Source of the DNA: Chloroflexota bacterium
GTDB lineage: Bacteria; Chloroflexota; Anaerolineae; Aggregatilineales; Phototrophicaceae
DNA: 64,000 nucleotides
Assembly: GCA_016223085.1 (NCBI GenBank)
Contig: JACRPS010000003.1
Span: 372,001 to 436,000, forward strand
Reading direction: 5' to 3'
The stretch's first letter is position 1, and each line of letters starts with the position of its first letter. The notes beneath the pieces were generated by a model. It was not told where the DNA came from. It made no database searches and was given only the letters and a program-made list of their open reading frames with translations. Below, one piece after another: positions 30,899-38,166 of this stretch. Made by a program: the position numbers and the translations under genes.

Positions 30899-31716
30899 AC
30901 CCGTTGCAGCAGGCTGTAACGGTTGGCCTGACCGCCTTCGCCGTCGGCGCGGAAGGTGAGAAGCTCGCGCAGACCAGTCGCGGCGACCAGCGCCGCGTGT
31001 TCGGCATCGTCCACGTAATGGCAGTAACGCAGCGCCGTTTGGCCGCGCCGCCAGTCCAGCAGATAATCGTTTGGCTCAGCCGGAACATCGTCCGGCCAGG
31101 GCGCGATGCGCTCCCGAAAGCGTTCGTATTCATAAAAGAGCCAGGCAGCGAAAGCCAGCAGCCCGCCAGGTTTTACGCGCTCCGCCAGCCGCCGCAGCAA
31201 CTCCTGCCGCTGCGTATACCCGGGTACGTGGTGGATGACACCGAACAGCGCCACCAGATCGTAGTCGCCCGCGTCCGGCGGGTTTTCCACGATGTCGCGT
31301 TCTTCCAGCATAATCGTCAATCCCGGCAGCCCACTTAGCGCCGCGCGTGCCCGTTCCAGCAGCGCCGCGCTGCTGTCGACGCCCTGATAGAATAGTCTCC
31401 AGTCTTCAGAAAGTTCCGGGTTCCGAGTTCCGAGTTCCGAGTTAGAAGTGCTGAGTGCTGAGTACTGAGTGCTGAGTTCAGACGACTGATGACTGATGAC
31501 TGATGACTTTGATCTGGTAACTTTCTCGTGCAAAAATACGCCAAAGCGCCCGTTGCCGCAGCCGACATCCAGCACGGACAGCGGCGCGCGCAGGTACGGT
31601 AGCAGCCGTTCCCAGCCGGGCCAGGCAGTGCCGCGCGTCTGGTCGAATTCAGGGGCAGTGATGCGGTAAAATTCGCGGTTGATGGCGTTCAAGCGCCGGA
31701 TGGTTTCTGGGTTCAC
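30895..31716 (-). CDS. Class I SAM methyltransferase, Trm9/ALKBH8-like, with repeat-encoded insertion
   Basis: 273 aa. The N-terminus INREFYRITAPEFDQTRGTA followed by WP resembles that of Trm9-type tRNA wobble-uridine methyltransferases. The SAM motif is VLDVGCGNGRFG (48-59), followed by YQGVDSSAALLERA and FGVIHHVPGYTQRQELLRRL, with a C-terminal LRYCHYVDDAEHAAL. Trm9 methylates cm5U34 to mcm5U34; the substrate of Elp3, encoded 0.8 kb away, is the same uridine. Residues about 66-104 are translated from short tandem repeats (31405-31521) lying between SAM motifs. The fold may tolerate this as a surface loop. Other small-molecule methyltransferases cannot be excluded. Confidence 0.75.
   Translation of the reverse strand: MNPETIRRLNAINREFYRITAPEFDQTRGTAWPGWERLLPYLRAPLSVLDVGCGNGRFGVFLHEKVTRSKSSVISHQSSELSTQYSALSTSNSELGTRNPELSEDWRLFYQGVDSSAALLERARAALSGLPGLTIMLEERDIVENPPDAGDYDLVALFGVIHHVPGYTQRQELLRRLAERVKPGGLLAFAAWLFYEYERFRERIAPWPDDVPAEPNDYLLDWRRGQTALRYCHYVDDAEHAALVAATGLRELLTFRADGEGGQANRYSLLQRV
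31405..31521. repeat. Short tandem repeats translated inside the methyltransferase
   Basis: Three arrays lie side by side: TTCCGAG units, TGCTGAG/TACTGAG units and ACTGATG units. One array, read on the minus strand, contains a 24-base string beginning ACTCAGCACTCAGTACTCAG that also occurs at the start of the gene at 39257. Length is compatible with the reading frame. Confidence 0.85.
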
Positions 31717-31780
31717 AGACGCATTGGTGTCCTACTTTGTGTTGTTGCGCGTGTTTATCTTAACAGAAGGAGGAGATTGA

Positions 31781-32434
31781 ATGAAGCGGATTGTTTGTGG
31801 TTTAGGGGTGCTGCTGGTGATGGTAGCAGCCGTAACAACCGTGCTGGCGGACGAGCAGGCGGAAGGGCGCGCCGGGCGGGCCGAGATGCGTTTTATGCAG
31901 GGCATGATTGACCATCACCAGATGGCACTCGATATGGCGGAGGACTGTCTGGCGAACGCGGCGGGAGATGAACTCAAAACGCTGTGTCAGGCCGTGATTG
32001 ATGCCCAGAGCGCAGAAATCCGCCAGATGCAGGCCTGGCTGAAGGACTGGTACGGCATTGTTTACAACCCGGTTTCGATGGCGACGATGATGCAGTTTAT
32101 GCCGGAAGACATGACCGTTGATGGCGTGATGCTGGGCGGCATGGTGGAAAACGCCGGTCATGGCGCGATGGGGCACGGCGGGATGCCGGAAGGCATGGAC
32201 CCGCCGATGATGATGGGCATGATGGCGGGCCTCAGCCGGTTGGAAGGCCAGGAGTACAACGTCGCCTGGATGGAAGCGATGATTGACCACCACGACGATG
32301 CGCTGAACATGGCCGAACGCCTGCTGCAACGCGGCCAGCACGACGAGCTGCTGGCGCTGGCGCGGCAGATCATCGCCGACCAGACCGCTGAAATCAAAAC
32401 GCTGGAAGGGATGATCGAAAAACAGTCCGGGTAG
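31781..32434 (+). CDS. Exported DUF305 protein, His/Met-rich
   Basis: 217 aa with AAGGAGGAG before the ATG. A signal peptide (about residues 1-23) is followed by two DUF305 four-helix halves. Each has the FMQGMIDHHQMALDMAE or MEAMIDHHDDALNMAE motif and a Q-x-x-EI-x-x-M/L motif. Between them is a Met/His/Gly-rich linker (GHGAMGHGGMPEGMDPPMMM). The fold is ferritin-like, and the HH and Met pattern suggests copper or silver binding outside the membrane. It lies between the methyltransferase and Elp3 genes but is followed by its own terminator (32487-32520). Confidence 0.88.
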   Translation: MKRIVCGLGVLLVMVAAVTTVLADEQAEGRAGRAEMRFMQGMIDHHQMALDMAEDCLANAAGDELKTLCQAVIDAQSAEIRQMQAWLKDWYGIVYNPVSMATMMQFMPEDMTVDGVMLGGMVENAGHGAMGHGGMPEGMDPPMMMGMMAGLSRLEGQEYNVAWMEAMIDHHDDALNMAERLLQRGQHDELLALARQIIADQTAEIKTLEGMIEKQSG

Positions 32435-32486
32435 CTGGCAGACAGGTATTCCGCCCTACGGATCGGTGTTTGAATCTGATAGAATG

Positions 32487-32520
32487 AAAGGGGGCGCAGT
32501 ATGCTGCCCCCTTCGTCATT
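32487..32520 (+). terminator. Rho-independent terminator of the DUF305 gene
   Basis: Perfect stem AAGGGGGC/GCCCCCTT (32488-32495 and 32506-32513), followed by CGTCATTTT. It separates the DUF305 gene from elp3. Confidence 0.75.
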
Positions 32521-32547
32521 TTGGGAACAATCTTTACTGTAAACCGC

Positions 32548-34368
32548 ATGGGACACCGAACGACACTGGATTTAGATAACCACCGCGAACCGCTGCTCGC
32601 CATCCTGCGAACGGTGATCGCGCAGCCCGATTTAACGCGCGCCCAACTGGATACGCTGCTGCGGCGTTATCCCAAAGGCCGCGACGGCACGTACAGCCGC
32701 GACGAACTCATCAGCGCCTACCGCACGTTCGCCGGGGCGGAACTGCCGCCATTTGATGCGGCCATCGTCGAGCGGTTGCGCCGCAAGCCGGTACGCACCA
32801 GTTCCGGCGTCACGCCCGTCACCGTGTTGACCAAGCCGTTCCCGTGCCCCGGCGAGTGTATCTTCTGCCCGAACGACGTGCGAATGCCCAAGAGTTATCT
32901 CTCCGACGAGCCGGGCGCGCAGCGGGCGGAGCAAAACAGCTTCGACCCGTACCTGCAAACCTACACGCGCCTGTTGAGCTACCACAACACCGGCCACCCG
33001 ACCGACAAGATCGAAGTGATTATCCTGGGCGGCACATGGTCGTTTTACCCGGAAACCTACCAAATCTGGTTCATCAAACGTATTTTCGACGCGCTCCACG
33101 ACTTTGGCAGCGGCCTTGACCGCCGCGCCGAAGTTGAGGCCGCACTGCGTGAGGTGTCGCAGCTACACCCGGAGCGCAACGTGACCAGCGTGACGATTGA
33201 CGGGCGGCGGCTGGACGAACGGTACAACGCGGTGGTGCAGCGCGTGTACCGGGACGAAATGGCCCGGTCGCGTGATCTGGCACAGGCCATCGCGGCGGGT
33301 GAGCGCCCCCGGTCGCCGGTGGATGAATATGCCACCTGGGACGAACTGGAAGCGGCGCATCGCCGCAACGAAACGGCGGCCTGCCGCTGTGTCGGGCTGG
33401 TGATTGAAACGCGCCCCGACCACATCAGCGAGGAAGAAGTGCTGCGCGTGCGGCGGTTGGGCTGCACGAAGGTGCAGATCGGTTTCCAGAGTTTGAACGA
33501 TACGGTGCTGCGCCTGAACAAACGCGGCCATACTGTCGCCGCCACACGCCGCGCCGTCAAACTGCTGCGGCAGGCGGGCTTCAAGATTCACGCTCACTGG
33601 ATGCCGAACCTGTACGGCTCGTCGCCCGAAGCCGACATTGACGATTACCGGCTGATGTTCGCTGACCCCGACTTTCGCCCCGACGAACTGAAGGTGTATC
33701 CCTGTTCATTGATCGAAAGCGCCGAACTGATGCAGCGGTACGAGGACGGCTCGTGGCGGCCTTACACGCATGATGAACTGCTGCGCGTGCTGGTCGAGTG
33801 CTTCCGCCTGACGCCAGAGTACTGCCGCCTGACGCGCGTCGTGCGTGATATTCCGTCTACCGATATTGTCGTCGGCAACCAGATGACCAACTTCCGGCAG
33901 GTGGTGGAAAACGAGCTGGCGAAACGCGGCGAACGCAGCCCGGACATCCGCGCCCGCGAAGTGCGCTTCCGCCAGGTGGAAGCGGCGGAACTGCATCTCG
34001 ATGAACTGTGGTACACGTCCAGTTGCAGCGACGAGGTGTTTTTGCAGTTCATCACCGACGAGCGTGACATCGCCGGCTTTTTGCGCCTGTCACTACCGAC
34101 CGAACCGCCGATCACAGATGAGCTGGCGGGCGCGGCCATGATCCGCGAAGTCCACGTGTACGGCCAGGCGCTCGAACTGGGCGAGTCCGCGCCGGGGCGG
34201 GCGCAGCACCTGGGGCTGGGTAAGCAGCTTATTGAACGGGCGGCGGCGATTGCCCGTGACCGGGGTTATCGCCGTCTGGCCGTGATTTCCGCCATCGGCA
34301 CGCGCGAGTATTACCGCAAGCGCGGCTTCGACGACGGTCTGTTGTACCAAATCCGAAAACTCGAATAA
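32548..34368 (+). CDS. elp3: Elp3-type tRNA uridine(34) carboxymethyltransferase (radical SAM + GNAT)
   Basis: 606 aa from ATG at 32548 (an in-frame TTG at 32521 is less likely). The radical SAM domain has Cys100, Cys104 and Cys107 in CPGECIFCPND, followed by MPKSYLSDEPGAQRA, IEVIILGGTWSFYP, CVGLVIETRPDHI and VQIGFQSLNDTVL. The C-terminal GNAT domain has HLGLGKQLIERAAAI and IGTREYYRKRGF. Elp3 uses SAM and acetyl-CoA to form cm5U at wobble position 34. Bacterial Elp3 proteins occur in Chloroflexota, for example Dehalococcoides, and act without the other Elongator subunits. A Trm9-like methyltransferase is encoded 0.8 kb upstream on the opposite strand. Confidence 0.93.
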   Translation: MGHRTTLDLDNHREPLLAILRTVIAQPDLTRAQLDTLLRRYPKGRDGTYSRDELISAYRTFAGAELPPFDAAIVERLRRKPVRTSSGVTPVTVLTKPFPCPGECIFCPNDVRMPKSYLSDEPGAQRAEQNSFDPYLQTYTRLLSYHNTGHPTDKIEVIILGGTWSFYPETYQIWFIKRIFDALHDFGSGLDRRAEVEAALREVSQLHPERNVTSVTIDGRRLDERYNAVVQRVYRDEMARSRDLAQAIAAGERPRSPVDEYATWDELEAAHRRNETAACRCVGLVIETRPDHISEEEVLRVRRLGCTKVQIGFQSLNDTVLRLNKRGHTVAATRRAVKLLRQAGFKIHAHWMPNLYGSSPEADIDDYRLMFADPDFRPDELKVYPCSLIESAELMQRYEDGSWRPYTHDELLRVLVECFRLTPEYCRLTRVVRDIPSTDIVVGNQMTNFRQVVENELAKRGERSPDIRAREVRFRQVEAAELHLDELWYTSSCSDEVFLQFITDERDIAGFLRLSLPTEPPITDELAGAAMIREVHVYGQALELGESAPGRAQHLGLGKQLIERAAAIARDRGYRRLAVISAIGTREYYRKRGFDDGLLYQIRKLE

Positions 34369-34404
34369 TAGAAGGTAGACTCAACAGCGGGAAAGGTGAA
34401 GCTG

Positions 34405-36129
34405 ATGGTTCTACCGCCGTCGCTGGCCGCCGACCTCAACGACCCGAACCGGCGGATAGCGGCTATTTTGATGATCCGGCAGCGCCAACTGGTCGCCGCG
34501 CTGCCGCGTCTGTTCGATTTGCTTGCCGATGACGATGACGGTGTGCGCTGGGCGGCTGCCGATGCGCTCGGTTACTTCCAGCAGCCGGAGGTGATACCGG
34601 CGCTGATTCCCGCCTGCGCTGACCCGAACAAATGGGTACGGGCGGCAGCAGTCCGTTCACTGGGGCGGCTGGCTGCGGGTGAAGCCATGCCCGCCCTGCT
34701 CGAACGCCTGTATGACCCCGAACCAGCAGTGCGTATCGCTGCTGTTCGGGCGCTGACCATTCTGGCCGACCCCGCCGCCATCCCCGCTTTGACGGCGCTG
34801 CTGGCGGACTCGGCCTATGATTGGGCTGGCAGCGGTGAGCGCGTCCGCGACGTAGCGGCGCAGGCGATTGCCATCATCCGGCAGCGCGCCGAAGTGCCGC
34901 CGCTGGTGCCGCCAGTGCCGACCAAGAGTGCCACACAGGAAATTGTCCCGGTCACCGGCGTGGTGGTCGAGCCTGAACGCAGCCCGGTTGATCGCACCAC
35001 CGAGGCAGCCGCTGTGCGCGTTGGCGAGGACGAAGCCGCCGACGAGCCTGTGACAGAGGACGAGGAGATGCCCGACTGGTTGCAGGTAGACGCTGCCGGA
35101 CCACCTTCTGCCGCCGATCTACCGGATTGGTTGAAGGCGCTGGATACGGATGAGGCGCTGGATTGGTTGGGCGACTCGTTCGCGGCTGCCGCGCCCGAAG
35201 CCGAGCCGCCGCCTGCTCCGGCGTCACCCCCTCCCCAGGCTGTGCCGGTGCCTGCCGCGCCACCCACGCCGCATCCGCTGTCAGAAGTGAATTTTTCAGC
35301 CTATTATCCCCATGCAGTGCAGCCGGAACGCCGCTATGGCCTGTACGTCTACGCGCATCTGCCAGATGTGGCGGACGCGGTGCAGCAGGATGCCGCGCAG
35401 TTCCGGGCCGCGCTTGGCGGTCAGCTCCCGCCGCCGAAACTGGCCCGCCAGCCGGCGCGCCTGGAAGCCGGCACGCCTGTCACCGTGATGCTGGAGTGTG
35501 ACGACCTGGAGTTTGAGCCGGTGGCGCTGACCAAACGCTGGAAACCGGACTGGGTGCGGTACGACTTCGCCTTTACCGCCCCGGCGCGTCTGGCGGGGGA
35601 TACGCTGTTCGCCCGTGTGTCGGTGATGGTCGGCGGCTTGGAGATCACCGCGATCAAATGCCCGATTGACATCACCCCCGCGCCGGTGATGCAGGCCAAT
35701 GCTAATCCGCTGGCTGCCGCGCGGCTGTCCCACACGACGGCGAAACTGTACCAGCGCATCTTCGTGTCGTATTCACGGCGCGATCAGGAAGTGGCGGAAA
35801 CCTACCGGCTGGCACAGATGGCGCTGGGCAATGACGTATTTATGGATTCGTATTCCATCCGTGTGGGGGAAGACTGGCGCGCGGCGCTGGCGCGGGCGAT
35901 TGACGAGGCCGACACGTTCCAGTTGTTCTGGTCGCCCAACGCTGCCGAGTCGGAAAATGTCCGGCACGAGTGGGATTACGCGCTGCGCTACCGCTGCCCG
36001 GACACGCGCTGCGAGTCGTTCATCCGGCCTGTATACTGGAACCAGCCTATGCCCGCGCCACCGTCGGAACTGGCGCATCTGCACTTCCGATATGTTCCGT
36101 TTACCACCGCGCCGGTGATTGACGACTAA
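34405..36129 (+). CDS. HEAT-repeat, beta-domain and TIR-domain fusion
   Basis: 574 aa from ATG at 34405 with AAAGG at 34392-34396; GTG at 34396 is an alternative. HEAT/PBS-lyase-like repeats cover residues 1 to about 170 (VRWAAADALGYFQQPEVIPA and similar). An acidic Pro-rich linker with DWL motifs (MPDWLQV, LPDWLKAL, LDWLGDSF) leads to a beta-rich domain (about 294-430, starting VNFSAYYPH). The C-terminal TIR domain (about 450-574) starts RIFVSYSRRDQEVAETY and has Glu522 in NVRHEW where active TIRs have the NAD-cleaving Glu. The layout suggests an adaptor or immune-like effector. It follows elp3 by 36 bases, probably in the same transcript. Confidence 0.85.
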   Translation: MVLPPSLAADLNDPNRRIAAILMIRQRQLVAALPRLFDLLADDDDGVRWAAADALGYFQQPEVIPALIPACADPNKWVRAAAVRSLGRLAAGEAMPALLERLYDPEPAVRIAAVRALTILADPAAIPALTALLADSAYDWAGSGERVRDVAAQAIAIIRQRAEVPPLVPPVPTKSATQEIVPVTGVVVEPERSPVDRTTEAAAVRVGEDEAADEPVTEDEEMPDWLQVDAAGPPSAADLPDWLKALDTDEALDWLGDSFAAAAPEAEPPPAPASPPPQAVPVPAAPPTPHPLSEVNFSAYYPHAVQPERRYGLYVYAHLPDVADAVQQDAAQFRAALGGQLPPPKLARQPARLEAGTPVTVMLECDDLEFEPVALTKRWKPDWVRYDFAFTAPARLAGDTLFARVSVMVGGLEITAIKCPIDITPAPVMQANANPLAAARLSHTTAKLYQRIFVSYSRRDQEVAETYRLAQMALGNDVFMDSYSIRVGEDWRAALARAIDEADTFQLFWSPNAAESENVRHEWDYALRYRCPDTRCESFIRPVYWNQPMPAPPSELAHLHFRYVPFTTAPVIDD

Positions 36130-36149
36130 ATCACCACCCGGAAATCTAC

Positions 36150-36177
36150 GTAGGGACGAGGCTTGCTTCGTCCCTAC
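36150..36177. repeat. GTAGGGRC palindrome
   Basis: Arms GTAGGGACGA and TCGTCCCTAC; inner GGCTTGCT. Confidence 0.9.
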
Positions 36178-36238
36178 GCTGTAACAAAATAGGTGTACAG
36201 ATCAATTCAGAGGGGCCTGTCTGGACAAGGGGAGCAGC

Positions 36239-36673
36239 ATGTCCGTTACAATCGAGTGGGACAACGACAACCACACCATCGTGCGGATGGAGATGGTTGG
36301 TTCGTGGACGTGGGACGAAGCCTATGCCGGCGCGGAGCGTGGTTACACCATGCTGGAAAGTGTGGGGTACGAGGTTGGCGTCATCATGGATTTCAGCCGC
36401 AGCGCCGGCCTCCCACCGGGCGCGCTGGCGAATGCGCGCCGGATGATTCAGCGGCGGCATCCGCGCACCGGCCTGACCGTTTTTGTCGGCGCGAATACGC
36501 TGTTTATATCACTGTGGAACGTGTTTGCGAAGGTGTATACGCTGTTCGCCCAGAAGCAGAACTCGGTGTTTGCTCCCACCGTCGAAGAAGCACGCCGGAT
36601 GCTGGCGCAACGCTATCCACGTGTCGCGCAGGAGTCGGGTGCACAACCCGGCGATGAGGCCGGCGTGGTTTAA
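36239..36673 (+). CDS. STAS/SpoIIAA-like domain protein
   Basis: 144 aa, AGGGGAG before the ATG. The pattern TIVRMEMVGSWTWDEAYAG, then VGVIMDFSRSAGLPPGALAN and GLTVFVGANTLFISLWNVFA fits a SpoIIAA-like/STAS fold, with alternating strands and helices and a DFS motif after the central strand. Similar single-domain proteins are common in Chloroflexota. Its role is unknown; STAS domains usually bind nucleotides or regulate partner proteins. It stands downstream of the HEAT-TIR gene after a palindrome. Confidence 0.6.
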   Translation: MSVTIEWDNDNHTIVRMEMVGSWTWDEAYAGAERGYTMLESVGYEVGVIMDFSRSAGLPPGALANARRMIQRRHPRTGLTVFVGANTLFISLWNVFAKVYTLFAQKQNSVFAPTVEEARRMLAQRYPRVAQESGAQPGDEAGVV

Positions 36674-36778
36674 GCCGCAGGCGCGAACGAAAGCGCCCTG
36701 CGATGGCTGCGCCAATCGGCAAATTCAGGGTCAGCGTGGTATCATTAACGCTGGTTCGGCGCGGAGAGGGCAAACACG

Positions 36779-37222
36779 ATGCAGCAGTACCGGATGCAGG
36801 TTGAACGGCGGCGGCGCAATATCCGTCTGATTCTGGGCGCGATTATCGTTATCACGCTGCCGTTTTACTGTGCGGGAGTTATCCTGTGGGGCACAGCTCC
36901 CCGACGCGGTGCGCAGCTAACCCCGGTTGTCCGGGCGACCAATACGGCGATTGTGGTGCCAACCGTCGTCACCAGTGCCACCGCGACCTTTATCGCCGTC
37001 CCGACGATTACCTCTTTACCCATCACCGTTGGCGTGCCGCCGGTTACGATCAGCTTTCCGACGCTGCCGCCGACGATTGTGCTGCCCACGCGCATTCTCT
37101 CGCCCACGCCGACGTTTCTGCCGCTGCCGACGGCCATCCCAACACAGGTGCCGCCCACCAATCCTCCGCCGCCCACCGATACACCCGTGCCGCTGCCGTT
37201 TGATACGCCCCTGCCGCCGTAA
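36779..37222 (+). CDS. Single-pass membrane protein with Thr/Pro-rich stalk, paralogue 1
   Basis: 147 aa. A basic N-terminus (VERRRRNIRLILG) is followed by one membrane helix ending in TLPFYCAGVILWGTA, then an extracellular region almost wholly of T, P, V and I, ending in PPTNPPPPTDTPVP. No folded domain is visible. The next gene (37309) encodes a second protein of the same plan with the same LPFYCAG signature. Function unknown; perhaps a surface spacer. Confidence 0.75.
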   Translation: MQQYRMQVERRRRNIRLILGAIIVITLPFYCAGVILWGTAPRRGAQLTPVVRATNTAIVVPTVVTSATATFIAVPTITSLPITVGVPPVTISFPTLPPTIVLPTRILSPTPTFLPLPTAIPTQVPPTNPPPPTDTPVPLPFDTPLPP

Positions 37223-37308
37223 CGTTGCCCAGGCGTGGGGATACTGTCTCTCTCCGCCGGATAGGGGGGTGTGGTATAGTTGCCCCAGTGACAATATGTG
37301 GATGAAGC

Positions 37309-37872
37309 ATGAACAGTTTTGATTTTACTGACATCGAACGACGGCGGCGCATCCTGCGCATCGTCCTGTTTGTGATTATCCTGGGAACGCTGCCGTTTTA
37401 CTGCGCCGGCTTTCTGCTATTAGGGACAGCGCGGCAGGCGCGGGTGCGGGACGTAACGCCGCCGCCTACGTCTACCCTGTTCCAGAACGTCCGCCCGACA
37501 CTGACGCCATTCCCGACGCTGCGGCTGGCCGTAACGGTAACACAGCTCAGCCCCTTGCGGCCCACGCCGCTGCAATTTAATCCTGGCCCGGTTATCCCGA
37601 TTGTGCCCACGTCGCCGGTGATTATCCTGCCGCCGACGCAGGTGTTTATCCCCACCAGCACACCCGCGCCGACGCTGACGCCGTTCCCGACGCCGGTGCC
37701 GCCGACCAACCCCCCGCCAGCCACCTGGACGCCACTGCCGACCGATGTGCCGCTGCCGACGGACGTACCTCCGCCGCCGACCGATGTTCCGCCCCCGACA
37801 GATGCGCCCCCGCCGACCGACGCACCGCTGCCCACCGAGGCCGCACCTGCTGAACCGCCGCCGGGGTCGTGA
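37309..37872 (+). CDS. Single-pass membrane protein with Thr/Pro-rich stalk, paralogue 2
   Basis: 187 aa. It shares with its upstream neighbour the order basic N-terminus (DIERRRRILRIVLF), a membrane helix with TLPFYCAGFLLLGTAR and a long Pro/Thr stalk. The stalk ends in tandem PTDVPLP, PTDVPPP and PTDAPPP units, encoded by short in-frame DNA repeats that can expand or contract. It is 87 bases downstream of paralogue 1 and likely arose by duplication. No enzymatic motif. Confidence 0.75.
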   Translation: MNSFDFTDIERRRRILRIVLFVIILGTLPFYCAGFLLLGTARQARVRDVTPPPTSTLFQNVRPTLTPFPTLRLAVTVTQLSPLRPTPLQFNPGPVIPIVPTSPVIILPPTQVFIPTSTPAPTLTPFPTPVPPTNPPPATWTPLPTDVPLPTDVPPPPTDVPPPTDAPPPTDAPLPTEAAPAEPPPGS

Positions 37873-37894
37873 GGTAGAATCACGGAATGATGCT

Positions 37895-37920
37895 GTAGGG
37901 ACACGGCCTGCCGTGTCCCG
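37895..37920. repeat. GTAGGGRC palindrome
   Basis: GTAGGGACACGG then CCTGCCGTGTCCCGC; the last bases of the right arm are changed. Confidence 0.75.
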
Positions 37921-37950
37921 CTTGTACCAGCCTAACGCTTTGGTTGGCGT

Positions 37951-38053
37951 CGCCGGACGCTGGAAGCCGTCCGGCTGAACGAAAAAGCCACCTGGAAGGT
38001 GGCTGGAAAGATGAGTTAGTCGAGTTCTTCAGCCCGTATCCAGCGGGCTTGCC
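37951..38053 (+). repeat. Three-hairpin repeat element, copy 3
   Basis: Best preserved copy. Hairpin 1: CCGGACG, loop CTGGAAG, CCGTCCGG. Hairpin 2: GCCACCT, loop GGA, AGGTGGC. Hairpin 3: AGCCCG, loop TATCCAG, CGGGCT. Copies 1 and 2 lie at 7086-7184 and 9641-9743. Confidence 0.85.
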
Positions 38054-38110
38054 GTAAAGCGACCGCCAGAGGCTGGAATCCCCCTGGTGGCGTTAATGAC
38101 TAAACCTGGT

Positions 38111-38141
38111 GCGCACGGGGCGCACCGACATGCGCCCCTAC
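38111..38141. repeat. GTAGGGRC palindrome, variant copy
   Basis: ACGGGGCGCA at the left pairs with TGCGCCCCTA at the right, 12 bases before the ribosome site of the first M42 gene. Confidence 0.6.
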
Positions 38142-38166
38142 ATGAATTGTTCAGGAGAAAATCGGT

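Noticed and set aside
30610-31338. 242-codon frame that could be read as a complete acetyltransferase
   Set aside because: It starts in the middle of the beta-helix and its second half is antisense to the methyltransferase; it is the continuation of the interrupted pseudogene frame.
37646-37846. Frames antisense to the Thr/Pro stalk genes
   Set aside because: Simple-sequence coding DNA gives open frames in all directions; only the plus-strand frames have a membrane helix and shared LPFYCAG motif.
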